From Streptomyces sp. GESEQ-4 (GTDB taxonomy: Bacteria > Actinomycetota > Actinomycetes > Streptomycetales > Streptomycetaceae): 64,000 nt of DNA. Position numbers and translations under genes: made by a program. The DNA lies in contig NZ_JAFFSU010000001.1 in assembly GCF_017948455.1 (NCBI RefSeq), positions 992,001-1,056,000 on the forward strand. Direction: 5' to 3'. This document shows positions 1 through 8,023 of this stretch, one piece after another. The first letter of the stretch is position 1; the number at the start of each line of letters is the position of its first letter. A model generated the notes under the pieces. It was not told where the DNA came from and did not search any database. It saw only the letters and a program-made list of their open reading frames with translations.

Positions 1-76
1 CGACGAGGAAGACAACGAGGGAGGAGGTGAGATCGGTGCGCAGGGCGCGCTTGAGTGTGGCGAGGTGCGAAGTCAT
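1..76 (-). CDS. SulP-family anion transporter, N-terminal 25 codons only
   Basis: Reading leftward from the ATG at 74-76, the first 25 residues run TSHLATLKRALRTDLTSSL and on into hydrophobic residues, cut off by the window edge. A short basic N-terminus followed by a D-L-T-S-S-L-V-V-F-L entry into the first membrane helix is typical of actinobacterial SulP sulfate/bicarbonate permeases. A carbonic anhydrase reads in the same direction just upstream, a pairing often seen for bicarbonate uptake. Only the start is visible, so the substrate is inferred from family and context. Confidence 0.6.
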   Translation of the reverse strand, partial: MTSHLATLKRALRTDLTSSLVVFLV

Positions 77-156
77 GGCGTTCTTTCGAGTGGGGGAAGG
101 AACGTCGCGTGGCATGCGACCGGAACAGGCGGGTGTGGGGCCGCTGTCCGGCCGGT

Positions 157-765
157 TCACAGGGGTTTGAAGGCGCGGGCGCCGGGAGCGCAGGCCAGGA
201 CATCGCCGGTCTCGACGGTGTAGTACCAGGCGTGCAGGCGCAGTCGGCCGGAAGACAGCCGCCGGGCGATGAAGGGGTCGCTGCGCAGGTGGTCGAGCTG
301 GGTGAGTACGTGCTGCTGGGTCACCGCGGTCGGGTCCTCGCCCAGCCCTTGTGTCTGCCACGGCTCATCGGCCTGGGCTCGGCGCTCGGCCCAGGACAGC
401 CAGCGGCGTACGAGCGGCATGGTGTGCACGGTCTGCTCGCGGATGAGTCCCTGGACGGCGCCGCAGTGCGAGTGACCGCAGACGACGATGTCGGGGATCT
501 GCAGGGCCTGCACGGCGAACTCCAGGGAGCCCGCGACACCGCAGGCGGCCTGCGCCCGGTAGCGGGGGACGATGTTGCCCGCGGTGCGCAGCTCGAAGAG
601 GTCGCCTGGCGCGGCGCCGGTGAACAGGGACGGGATGACGCGGGAATCGGAGCAGGAGATGAACAGGGCCTGGGGCTTCTGCCCCTGGGCCAGGTGTGCG
701 AACTCGTCCTGCCGGTCGACGATCTTGGCGGGGAACGTACGGGCGTGCTCGATGAGTGACTGCAT
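157..765 (-). CDS. Beta-class carbonic anhydrase
   Basis: A 202-residue cytoplasmic zinc enzyme interconverting CO2 and bicarbonate. The start is the ATG at 763-765 (MQSLIEHARTFPAK); an upstream in-frame start would add 30 unconserved residues. The beta-class signature is complete: Cys-Ser-Asp-Ser-Arg in LFISCSDSRVIPSLF (Zn Cys plus the Asp-Arg dyad) and the second metal site in VVCGHSHCGAVQG (His and Cys). Length is normal. It reads toward the SulP start 81 bp away, so the two probably form a transporter-anhydrase operon supplying bicarbonate or controlling pH. Confidence 0.93.
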   Translation of the reverse strand: MQSLIEHARTFPAKIVDRQDEFAHLAQGQKPQALFISCSDSRVIPSLFTGAAPGDLFELRTAGNIVPRYRAQAACGVAGSLEFAVQALQIPDIVVCGHSHCGAVQGLIREQTVHTMPLVRRWLSWAERRAQADEPWQTQGLGEDPTAVTQQHVLTQLDHLRSDPFIARRLSSGRLRLHAWYYTVETGDVLACAPGARAFKPL

Positions 766-948
766 GGTCGGCCTCGTGCTCTTCGTGCGTCGACAAGCGT
801 CGACGAGGACTCGGGGATACGAAGAGGGCGTGCTGCGCAGCCGGGCAGGAATCACTGGCCCGATGGCTCACCGACGGTCCGGTGCGCGGACATCAGGTAG
901 ATCGGTCCGGACCGGTGTGCGTGAACTGGCTGCGAAGCACGCGGCCGA

Positions 949-1350
949 TCAGCAGCGGAAGGTCTGCAGTGTGCTCTGAGTGGGTGTCAGGGCGCCGCTC
1001 GGGTTCCAGGCATCTCTCGCCGTGCGAGGCTGCGCGGTTCCCGACGGGACAGCGTCGATGGTCACCTCGTCGACCGGTGTGCCGTCCGAGGACGCGTGCG
1101 ACTCAACGTCGGGCGCCAGCGCGCGGGGCGGCCGGGCCGGGGCATCGACCTCGGTCTCGTGGTGCTCCAGGCCGGTGTCCGCGTGGATGAGGACGGTAGC
1201 GGGGCCGGACGCCGTCCTGGTTTCCGGTTCGATTGCGGGTGCCATCGCGGACACCGCGCTCGGAGTGTCGGTGGCGTGGTGCGGCGTCGCGAAGTGCAGC
1301 AGTACAGCGGCAGCCAGCAGCACGATCGCCGCCGCCACTCGCCGTATCAC
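949..1350 (-). CDS. Small exported or membrane-anchored protein of unknown function
   Basis: The best start is the second of two adjacent GTG codons (1348-1350): AGGAG lies 7 nt upstream, and the product begins VIRRVAAAIVLLAAAVLLHF, a classic basic-hydrophobic export segment. The mature part (about 110 residues) is rich in Ala, Pro, Thr and His/Glu and ends LQTFRC. I do not recognise a domain. An upstream in-frame ATG would prepend 75 unrelated residues and is less credible. It is not obviously in an operon. Confidence 0.5.
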   Translation of the reverse strand: MIRRVAAAIVLLAAAVLLHFATPHHATDTPSAVSAMAPAIEPETRTASGPATVLIHADTGLEHHETEVDAPARPPRALAPDVESHASSDGTPVDEVTIDAVPSGTAQPRTARDAWNPSGALTPTQSTLQTFRC

Positions 1351-1745
1351 CACTGCACTCCTGCCGTTTCGTTCCTGCCGACGCCAAAACGTTACCGGGC
1401 GGCGCCGCTCACGCGGGCCGAACTCCCCGGTAGCAAAGGTGAGATGGCCAACATCACGGCCGCCGTTGCAGTGGCAATGAGCCGGTTGGGCGGGGCTTGC
1501 CGGATGTAGGGAACTGGTGAGATCGAAGGGCGCTGATTCCGGGGGCCGGTGGGGCCGATCGGGCGCTGGATTCACTCGGTGTGGTGATGAGCGTCAAACG
1601 AAGATGCCGCCCTCCGTCTGCACCCGCGCCCCAGTGAAGATCAACGCGGCCCGGCCTTTCATCGGACTTCGCCTTCGGGTGCGGAGGCGGCATCAGCTCC
1701 TACTCGCCGGAACGTTATGTACTTGATTGATTACTGTTTGTGTTC

Positions 1746-2186
1746 ATGGCGGCTGGTTCGGTGCTCCGAAGCCGCCGCTCCGTGTCGCGGACCGGAGCGG
1801 CGCTGCTGGTGCTGCTGACCGCCCTGGTACACCTGCTGGCCTGCGCACACGGACCCACGTCCGAGGCGGCCGGACGGGCAGACACCTTTCCGGCGACGGC
1901 CTCCGTCAGCTGCGCCCAACACTCCGAGCCGCCGCGAGAGACGGCGGGCCGGCAGAGGGCTCCCCTGGACAGCCACCCACCTCACTGCTGGGGATTGGAC
2001 GAGCCGCCGGTCCAGGCGCCGCGCGACGTTGCCCTGACCGTGGAAGCGGTCCAGGACGCGCTGCCCCTCGAGGCCGTCGGCGCCCGGCTCATGCCGGTAC
2101 TGCGGGCTGCGCAGCCCTCGTTCGTAGAGCCCGGACTGTCTTCCACCGGGCAGTCACGGTCCTCGCTCGGCGTGTGGCGGACCTGA
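1746..2186 (+). CDS. Small secreted or membrane protein with Cys/His-rich ectodomain, unknown function
   Basis: 146 residues from the ATG at 1746 (a GTG at 1740 is also possible; no clear ribosome site for either). A basic start (VLRSRRSVSRTG) leads into a hydrophobic segment, LLVLLTALVHLLACAHGP, then a polar region with scattered Cys and His (SCAQH, HPPHCWG). The architecture resembles short Streptomyces proteins with one N-terminal helix and a His/Cys-containing exterior. I cannot name the family. The coding potential is ordinary Streptomyces-like. Confidence 0.5.
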   Translation: MAAGSVLRSRRSVSRTGAALLVLLTALVHLLACAHGPTSEAAGRADTFPATASVSCAQHSEPPRETAGRQRAPLDSHPPHCWGLDEPPVQAPRDVALTVEAVQDALPLEAVGARLMPVLRAAQPSFVEPGLSSTGQSRSSLGVWRT

Positions 2187-2291
2187 TCGCTCTGTGAGCC
2201 GCGCGGTACACCCGCCCGCGCCGACGCGGCAGCAGCGCCCACCCGCCTCATTCCCCCCAGTACGACCGGCAGGCACACCGCCGGTGAAGCG

Positions 2292-2528
2292 TTGTCGAGG
2301 GTGCTGAGCACCCTCGACCGGCATGGCTCGGGCAAACTCGGCTGGGTGGATCCGTACGGTGACACGTTGTTCAACGAACAGGAAGCTCAAGTCGCCTGCC
2401 AGGAAGCCGTCGCCCTGGCACAGGGGTGTACGGACGACCAGCAGAAGGCGGCTCTGCTCGACCTTGCCGAGCTCCTTGAAGTGTGTGCGTCGACGCCAGG
2501 CAGCTACTTGTGGTTCATGGGTGACTAG
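2292..2528 (+). CDS. Conserved hypothetical protein (78 aa)
   Basis: The frame from TTG 2292 encodes a compact acidic protein: GSGKLGWVDPYGDTLFNEQE, then two Leu/Ala helices with three Cys, ending YLWFMGD. No catalytic motif is visible. The TAG stop lies inside the CTAG target of the adjacent IS5 element and would persist if the element were absent, so the reading frame is not shortened. The true start may lie elsewhere because no good ribosome site precedes the TTG. Function unknown. Confidence 0.45.
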   Translation: MSRVLSTLDRHGSGKLGWVDPYGDTLFNEQEAQVACQEAVALAQGCTDDQQKAALLDLAELLEVCASTPGSYLWFMGD

Positions 2529-3455
2529 CCATACCTGATCATTGCTCTTGTGGTTGGCCGGGGTGAGTTGACGGATGTGGCGTGGGAGCGGATAGGCCCG
2601 CTGCTGCCTCGTGTTGATGGTCGTGGGCGGCCCTGGCGGGACCACCGCCAGGTGGTGAACGGTGTGCTCTGGCGGTTGCGGACCGGGGCACCCTGGCGTG
2701 ACCTGCCCGAGCGTTATGGCCCCTGGCAGACCGTCTACGAACGCTTCGCCCGCTGGGAGATGGACGGAACTTGGGCGAAGCTGCTGGAGCACGTGCAGGT
2801 CAAGGATGACGCGGTGGGTGCGGTGGAGTGGACCGTGTCGGTGGACTCCACCATCAACCGTGCTCACCAGCACGCCGCGGGCGCCGCAAAAGGGGCACCG
2901 GCTCAGGACGAACTGGAAGATCCGCCACATCCGACGCCTGGCCAGGGCGCTCGGCAGGTCCCGAGGCGGATTGACCACCAAAGTCCACCTCGCGGCCGAC
3001 GGCCGCGGCCTGCCCTTGGCCATCGTCGTTACCCCGGGCCATGTCAATGACTCAACGGTGTTCGACACGGTGCTGGACGCGATGCGAGTGCCCCGCCTGT
3101 CCGCAGGCCGCCCCCGTCGCAGGCCCGAGACGGTCATCGCCGATAAGGCGTGTGCGTCACGGGCCATCCGGACCGGATTACGACGTCGCGGCATCCGAGC
3201 GGTCATCCCTGAACGATCCGACCAGATCGCCAACCGGCAACGCCGAGGACCGGTCGGCGGGCGGCCGCCGGCCTTCGATGCAGAGCGGTACAAGGCCCGA
3301 AATGTGGTCGAACGATGCTTCAGCAGGTTGAAGCAGTTCCGGGCCGTGGCTACCCGCTTCGACAAGTTGGCCGCCCGCTACCTTGCCGGCCTCCGACTCG
3401 CATCGCTCGTCCTCTGGCTCCGTGAACCATGATTGTTTTGTCAGACACGACCTAG
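2525..3455 (+). mobile_element. IS5-family insertion sequence bounded by CTAG
   Basis: The transposase region is flanked by CTAG at 2525-2528 and 3452-3455, the target type used by the IS427 group of IS5, which duplicate TA within CTAG. The right end reads TGTTTTGTCAGACACGAC before CTAG; the left end (CCATACCTGATC) matches it only weakly, so the terminal repeats look eroded. The element follows a 78-aa gene without altering its stop. On its right it abuts a headless membrane-protein fragment, so flanking DNA was probably lost on that side. Confidence 0.75.
2550..3432 (+). CDS. IS5-family DDE transposase in two frames (frameshift at 2888-2895)
   Basis: The first frame (GTG 2550) gives the DUF4096-type N-terminal half (LTDVAWERIGPLLPR, then WRDLPERYGPWQTVYERF) and the first catalytic Asp in SVDSTINRAHQH. 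After AAAAGGGG at 2888-2895 the homology continues in another frame: LGRSRGGLTTKVHLAADGRG, the second Asp in VIADKACAS and the Glu in NVVERCFSRLKQFR, ending LVLWLREP. All DDE residues are present. Joining the halves needs a +1 (or -2) shift, not the -1 common in two-ORF IS elements. This is either programmed slippage at the A4G4 run or a one-base lesion. Confidence 0.85.
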
Positions 3456-3560
3456 CGGCAAGGGCCCGCAAGCCACCGTGTACGGGACCTTCATACCCGC
3501 CACCCTCGCCTCGGCCGTCTACGGCGGCTTCCTCGCCCTGGTCTGGACCCACTCGTACTG
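3456..3560 (+). pseudogene. Headless membrane-protein fragment next to the IS
   Basis: Just right of the IS a frame reads ATVYGTFIPATLASAVYGGF and then a hydrophobic stretch ending at about WTHSY. It looks like one or two transmembrane helices of a larger protein. There is no start codon: the frame enters straight from the IS end, and homology-like character stops after about 35 codons. I cannot identify the parent protein. It is most simply the leftover of a gene disrupted by, or deleted next to, the IS. Confidence 0.4.
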
Positions 3561-3662
3561 TGCGCTCCCAGGAGGCAGGAAGCGTACGAGCCGGCCGTCT
3601 TCGGCAGGGGAGAAGAGGATGCGACGGGGGCATTCACGGATGTCCCGCCGGCCACTATGGTA

Positions 3663-3676
3663 TGGGAGCGCTCCCA
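3663..3676. promoter_or_regulatory. CebR operator upstream of the LPMO gene
   Basis: A perfect 14-bp palindrome TGGGAGCGCTCCCA, identical to the established Streptomyces CebR box. CebR (LacI family) represses cellulase genes until cello-oligosaccharides release it. The centre lies about 178 bp upstream of the LPMO start. It is the only copy I see in the window. Confidence 0.9.
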
Positions 3677-3847
3677 TTCGCCTTATGGCGATCCGGTCCC
3701 GGACCGGCCGGGCGCCTTGGTGGGTGCGCGGCACTTCTACAGTCGGGCGGTTCGGCGGGCGAGTCGCCGCTCGGCCGACCTGACGTCTGCGCGCTGATGC
3801 CGGTCGGCTGCCCGCCGTGCCGCATCACCGCAGAGGAGATCGCCCAC

Positions 3848-4840
3848 ATGATCATCGGACACGTCGGCCGGAGCCGGAAGCGGCTCCGCTTCCACCGCTT
3901 ATTCGCCCTGCTGGGAGCCCTGTTACTGGCCCTCGCCGTGGTCTCGCTGCCGTCCCCGGCGGCAGCGCACGGCGTCGCCATGGGGCCCGGCTCGCGCACG
4001 TATCTCTGCTACCTGGACCTGCTCCAGAACGGATCGACCCAGATGCCCTCCAACCCGGCCTGTCGCGCCGCCGTCCAGCAGGCCGGCACCACGCCGCTGT
4101 ACAACTGGTTCGCCGTGCTGGACTCCAACGCCGGTGGCAGGAGTGCGGGCTACGTCCCTGACGGGAAGCTCTGCAGCGCCGGCGACAGGAGCCCGTACAA
4201 CTTCTCCCCCTACAACGCGGCCCGCACGGACTGGCCGAAGACGCACCTCACCTCGGGCTCGAACATCCAGATCAACTACAGCAACTGGGCACACCACCCG
4301 GGCAGGTTCGAGGTGTACATCACCAACAACGGCTGGTCGCCCACCACTCCTCTGACATGGGGTGCCCTGACGCGTCTGCAGACCGTCACCAACCCGCCGC
4401 AGACGAGTGGCCCGGGTAGCGTGGGCGGCCACTACTACTGGGACCTGCGGCTGCCTGCGCGGTCCGGTCCGCACATGCTCTTCGTCCAGTGGATCCGTTC
4501 GGACAGCCAGGAGAACTTCTTCTCCTGCTCCGACGTCGTCTTCGACGGCGGTCAGGGTGAGGTCACGGGTCTGGGCGGCGGCGGGACGACGGCCGACGCG
4601 ATCGCCGCGAAGGCGGCGGGGTCCAAGGGCATCCAGGCAGCGGCGGCTCACACCGGGCACGGGGCGCATGCCGCCGCAGCTGCGGACGTGGGCGCGGTGA
4701 ACGCCGCCGGCGAGGCAACGAGCGGCTCGCCGCTCACCGCGCTGGCCGGCTCGCTGGCGGGAGCCGCGGTCCTGGTGGCCTGCGCGGGTGCGGCGTTCCA
4801 CCGCGGACGGCGCCGCCGGCAGGCCGACGCCCGACCGTGA
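3848..4840 (+). CDS. AA10 lytic polysaccharide monooxygenase with C-terminal membrane anchor
   Basis: 330 residues from ATG 3848, with AGGAG about 10 nt upstream. A basic signal peptide ends SPAAAH so that His41 becomes the mature N-terminus, the first half of the copper histidine brace; the second brace His is in YSNWAHHPGRFEVYI (149 or 150). An axial Phe is likely in NFFSCSDVVF. After the catalytic domain there is a Gly/Ala/His linker, one transmembrane helix (near residue 305) and a RRRR tail, so the enzyme is probably cell-surface bound and has no CBM. The CebR box upstream marks it as a cellulose-response gene, and a CBM2-bearing PQQ dehydrogenase follows as a plausible electron donor. 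Confidence 0.93.
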   Translation: MIIGHVGRSRKRLRFHRLFALLGALLLALAVVSLPSPAAAHGVAMGPGSRTYLCYLDLLQNGSTQMPSNPACRAAVQQAGTTPLYNWFAVLDSNAGGRSAGYVPDGKLCSAGDRSPYNFSPYNAARTDWPKTHLTSGSNIQINYSNWAHHPGRFEVYITNNGWSPTTPLTWGALTRLQTVTNPPQTSGPGSVGGHYYWDLRLPARSGPHMLFVQWIRSDSQENFFSCSDVVFDGGQGEVTGLGGGGTTADAIAAKAAGSKGIQAAAAHTGHGAHAAAAADVGAVNAAGEATSGSPLTALAGSLAGAAVLVACAGAAFHRGRRRRQADARP

Positions 4841-4856
4841 TCCCCATCCCCTTTGA

Positions 4857-4955
4857 GCCTGTCCGGTGGATCGTGTCGCAGCACCGGGTGCAGTACCCGC
4901 CGGTGCGGTCCCGCAAGGGGCCGTCGCTTACCGCGGCATGATCCGCCGGACAGGC
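4857..4955. repeat. Long-arm inverted repeat after the LPMO gene
   Basis: GCCTGTCCGGTGGATC at 4857-4872 pairs with GATCCGCCGGACAGGC at 4940-4955 (15 of 16 positions), separated by 67 nt. It could be a folded 3' structure of the LPMO transcript or the ends of a small vanished element. No coding sequence is credible inside. Confidence 0.55.
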
Positions 4956-4965
4956 CCTGACACCA

Positions 4966-5007
4966 GGCGCGGCCTCAAGGCGGCGAACGTCGCCTTGAGG
5001 CCGCGCC
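4966..5007 (+). terminator. Strong hairpin between LPMO and PQQ dehydrogenase genes
   Basis: Perfect 17-bp stem, GGCGCGGCCTCAAGGCG at 4966-4982 against its complement at 4991-5007, with an 8-nt loop. There is no T-run, as is usual for Streptomyces terminators. A second, smaller perfect stem (GCGGGTGCG/CGCACCCGC) follows at 5021-5042. Together they probably separate the two transcripts. Confidence 0.75.
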
Positions 5008-5124
5008 ACAGCGACGGTCGGCGGGTGCGCTCGCGCACCCGCCGTATGAAGCCCGCACTCACTCGACCGTGGAGCCGACTCCTTCCCGCCCGTGGGGCGG
5101 CTCTCCCTCGCCCGTGGAGCCGAC

Positions 5125-6660
5125 ATGCTGAAACGACGCTGGGCAATTCCCCTGCTGATCGCCTCACTGCTGTCCCTCTCGACCCTTCCGGCAGCCTCCG
5201 CCTCCCCGCCGGAGCCCCCGAGACCCGCCGGCGCCGGCGCGGAGTCGTCCGTACCGCTGCCGGAGATCGCCGCGCACACCACCCAGGTCGCCTCCGGCCT
5301 GAGGCGCCCCATCGCCATCGCCGCGCCCGACGACGGCTCGCGCCGGCTGTTCATCGCCGAGAAGCGCGGCACCGTGCGGGTGTACCACCCGGACACCGGC
5401 CTCGCGCAGACCCCGCTCATCGACATCACGTCCGCGGTGGACGAGTCGGGCAACGAGCGCGGGCTGCTCGGCATCGCGACGGCGCCCGACTTCCCGGACA
5501 GCCGGGAGGTGTACCTGGCGTACACCGCGCTGCCGGATGGAGCGGTGACCCTGGCCCGGTACGACCTCGACGACGCGCGCCTGGAGGTGCTGCTGTCCCA
5601 GGAGCACGCCACGTACAGCAACCACAACGGCGGCCAGCTCGCCTTCGGCCCCGACGGCCACCTGTACTGGAGCATCGGCGACGGCGGCGGTTCCGGAGAC
5701 CCCTTCGACTCCGGGCAGCGGCTGGACACCCTGCTGGGCAAGATCCTGCGCATCGACGTGAGCCGGAGCTGCGGGGACCTCGCGTACTGCGTGCCCGGGG
5801 ACAATCCGTTCGCCGGAGTCGCGGGAGCCCGCCCGGAGATCTGGACCTACGGGCTGCGCAACCCCTGGCGGTTCTCCTTCGACCCCGCGGACGGCTCGCT
5901 GTGGATCGGCGACGTCGGTCAGGGCAGGTGGGAGGAGATCGACCGGCTGCGACCCGCGGAGCAGCCCGGGGCAAACCTCGGCTGGTCCTGCCGCGAAGGG
6001 CTGGTGGTGTTCGACGAGGCCCAGTGCGGGGGCGGCGCCGAGCTCACCGATCCGGTCTTCACCTACTCACCGCGCACCGGCAGCTGCGCGGTCATCGGCG
6101 GGCAGGTGTACCGCGGCAAGCAGTTCGCGGACCTGGTCGGGGGCACGTACATCGCCACCGACTACTGCTCGTCCACCGTCTGGGCGCTGCGCGACGACGG
6201 CGCGGGCGGCTACCTCCAGGCGGAGATCGGGCAGACGCCGACCCAGGTCACGGCGTTCGGCGCCACGCCGGAGGGGGAGCTCTACGTCGTCAACGACCTG
6301 CCCGGTGGACTGCACCGGGTGTCGTTCGAGAGGGTCGCGCCGACCTGCCGGATCACCCAGACCGCGAACGCCTGGGGCGGCGGCCTGACCGCGAACCTCA
6401 CCCTCACCAACACCGGCACCACACCCGTCTCCGGCTGGAAGCTCGTCTTCCCCCTCGCCCTGGGCCAGACGATCATCTCGGACTGGAACACCGACCTCGT
6501 CCAGAACGGCGACATGGTCACCGCGGCCAACGCCGCGTACAACGGCACGATCGCGCCGGGCGACAGCGTCGAGATCGGCTACCTGGCCAACCACACGGGC
6601 GACACCTCGGCCCCTGAGAGATACACCCTCAACGGACACGCCTGCACCATCGGCGACTGA
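5125..6660 (+). CDS. Secreted PQQ-dependent sugar dehydrogenase (GSDH type) with C-terminal CBM2
   Basis: 511 residues; ATG 5125 follows GGAG by 5 nt and opens a signal peptide (MLKRRWAIPLLIASLLSLST). Residues about 50-390 form the glucose/sorbosone-dehydrogenase beta-propeller: RRLFIAEKRGTVRVYHPDTG, NHNGGQLAFGPDGHLYWSIG, LRNPWRFSFDPADG. Residues about 405-511 are a CBM2: Cys near both ends, exposed Trp in NAWGGGL, GWKLVF and SDWN. It presumably oxidises sugars at the cellulose surface using PQQ. GSDH-like PQQ enzymes (AA12) can feed electrons to LPMOs, and an LPMO gene lies directly upstream, so a redox partnership is a strong inference. PQQ synthesis genes are not in the window. Confidence 0.9.
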   Translation: MLKRRWAIPLLIASLLSLSTLPAASASPPEPPRPAGAGAESSVPLPEIAAHTTQVASGLRRPIAIAAPDDGSRRLFIAEKRGTVRVYHPDTGLAQTPLIDITSAVDESGNERGLLGIATAPDFPDSREVYLAYTALPDGAVTLARYDLDDARLEVLLSQEHATYSNHNGGQLAFGPDGHLYWSIGDGGGSGDPFDSGQRLDTLLGKILRIDVSRSCGDLAYCVPGDNPFAGVAGARPEIWTYGLRNPWRFSFDPADGSLWIGDVGQGRWEEIDRLRPAEQPGANLGWSCREGLVVFDEAQCGGGAELTDPVFTYSPRTGSCAVIGGQVYRGKQFADLVGGTYIATDYCSSTVWALRDDGAGGYLQAEIGQTPTQVTAFGATPEGELYVVNDLPGGLHRVSFERVAPTCRITQTANAWGGGLTANLTLTNTGTTPVSGWKLVFPLALGQTIISDWNTDLVQNGDMVTAANAAYNGTIAPGDSVEIGYLANHTGDTSAPERYTLNGHACTIGD

Positions 6661-6664
6661 CCCA

Positions 6665-6701
6665 GGCTCCGTTCGCCGGCCCTGGCTGCCCGAACGGAGC
6701 C
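6665..6701 (+). terminator. Hairpin terminator after the PQQ dehydrogenase
   Basis: Perfect 11-bp stem GGCTCCGTTCG (6665-6675) / CGAACGGAGCC (6691-6701), starting five bases after the stop codon. Confidence 0.75.
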
Positions 6702-6709
6702 CGGCCACG

Positions 6710-6983
6710 AGCGGGTTTGCTCGCGGTCAATGTGCGGGCGCCGCTGTTCATCGTCCAACGGGCCCGGAAGTCGCCTATGGCATGGCCAAGAGGGCGTCGA
6801 CGTCATGGGCCGCGCTCTGGCCTGGGAGTTGGGTAGGCGGGGCATCACCGACACCGACATGGCCCCGCCCGACCTGGCCGAACTCGCCTGGACCTGAGTC
6901 CCGATGGGCCGCCCGGCCCAGCCTCGGGAGGTGGCCGCGACAGTCAGCTCGCTGATGTCACCGGCAGCCTGGTACGTCACATA
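6710..6983 (+). pseudogene. Short-chain dehydrogenase remnant
   Basis: Scattered SDR pieces in order: VNVRAPLFIVQRA (start of the NVxAPL helix), RGITDTDMAPPDLAELAW, then QPREVAATVSSLMSPAAWYV, the usual C-terminal block. They lie in different frames with the Rossmann start and the YxxxK region missing. The last piece runs in frame into the following acetyltransferase gene but is not part of it. Confidence 0.65.
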
Positions 6984-7032
6984 CGCAGAATGGATGCATT
7001 CACCGGCTATTGCCGATCGGAAAGCGACTGCC

Positions 7033-7677
7033 ATGAACCACCTTCCCGCAGACCCGACGGTGCTCCACCCGTTTCCCGACCAGCCGCGCGTAGTCCTGCT
7101 GAAGCCGCTGGTGGCCTCGCCGCTGATCGAGGTCGGGGAGTACTCCTACTACGACGACCCGGAGGATCCGACCGCGTTCGAGACCCGCAATGTGCTCTAC
7201 CACTACGGGCCGGAGAAACTGGTCATCGGGAAGTTCTGTGCGCTGGGCACCGGGGCGCGGTTCATCATGAACGGCGCCAATCACCGCATGGACGGCTCCT
7301 CCACCTTCCCCTTCCCCATCATGGGCGGCTCCTGGGCCGAGCACTTCGACCTGCTCTCCGGCTTGCCGGGCAGGGGCGACACCGTCGTCGGCAACGACGT
7401 CTGGTTCGGCTACAACACCATGGTCATGCCCGGAGTGCGCATCGGGCATGGCGCGATCATCGCTTCCGGCGCCGTAGTCGTGGACGATGTCCCCGACTAC
7501 GGCATCGTCGGCGGCAACCCAGCCAAACTCATCCGCACCCGCTACAACGACGACGAGATCGCCCGCCTGCTCGCCCTCGCCTGGTGGGACTGGCCCGCAG
7601 AGCACCTCACCGAACACATCCGGACCATCATGTCCGGCACCATCGACGACCTAGAAGAGATCGCACCACCGGGCTGA
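7033..7677 (+). CDS. Vat-like xenobiotic O-acetyltransferase (left-handed beta-helix)
   Basis: 214 residues from ATG 7033 (GGAAAG upstream). Hexapeptide-repeat acetyltransferase of the streptogramin A/chloramphenicol (XAT) family: EKLVIGKFCALGTGARFIMN, catalytic-His region GANHRM, then VVGNDVWFGYNTMVMPGVRI and SGAVVVDDVPDYGIVGGNPA, finishing AKLIRTRY. Length and motif order match Vat proteins, which acetylate a hydroxyl of the drug with acetyl-CoA. It stands alone between remnants. Drug specificity cannot be told from sequence; acetylation of another small molecule is equally possible. Confidence 0.88.
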   Translation: MNHLPADPTVLHPFPDQPRVVLLKPLVASPLIEVGEYSYYDDPEDPTAFETRNVLYHYGPEKLVIGKFCALGTGARFIMNGANHRMDGSSTFPFPIMGGSWAEHFDLLSGLPGRGDTVVGNDVWFGYNTMVMPGVRIGHGAIIASGAVVVDDVPDYGIVGGNPAKLIRTRYNDDEIARLLALAWWDWPAEHLTEHIRTIMSGTIDDLEEIAPPG

Positions 7678-7707
7678 GCCGGCCTCCACGCACTACGACA
7701 CGCTTGA

Positions 7708-7965
7708 GGACCCAAGACAGGGCTGCGTCAGGCGGGCGCCGACAGTGAGCGTGGCAAGTTCGTCGACCGGGCGACGGCGAACGTGGCCGAGTGGGCCGCA
7801 CAGGCCACCGCGTCAGCCGCTGCTGCACAAGCCTCGTCCGACGCGGCGGCCGTATCCGCCAAGGCGAAGAAGTCCGAGGCCAACACCGTCGAGTACGACC
7901 GGCAGGCCACCGAGGACGCGGTCGCCGTCGTCCGTTTTTCGGGCGCGCAACGATGTGTTCGCTCA
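7708..7965 (+). pseudogene. Headless Ala-rich coiled-coil fragment
   Basis: A frame opening after a TGA at 7705 reads QAGADSERGKFVDRATANVA and continues through an Ala/Gln/Lys-rich amphipathic helix to about ATEDAVAVVRF. It lacks a proper start (GTG 7783 is internal) and drifts into unrelated sequence at its end. It looks like the surviving central helix of a larger protein of unknown type. Confidence 0.35.
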
Positions 7966-8023
7966 TCGACGGGTACCCGAAGGGCGTTCCGTCACTGATC
8001 CAACGCCGGAAGCAGGTGATCCC

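Noticed and set aside
1454..1693. Open frame in the region before the 1746 gene
   Set aside because: Pro/Arg-rich with no ribosome site; it looks like leader DNA.
4866..6617. 583-codon plus-strand frame over the PQQ dehydrogenase
   Set aside because: Arg/His-rich shadow in the wrong frame; the overlapping frame has a signal peptide, GSDH motifs and CBM2.
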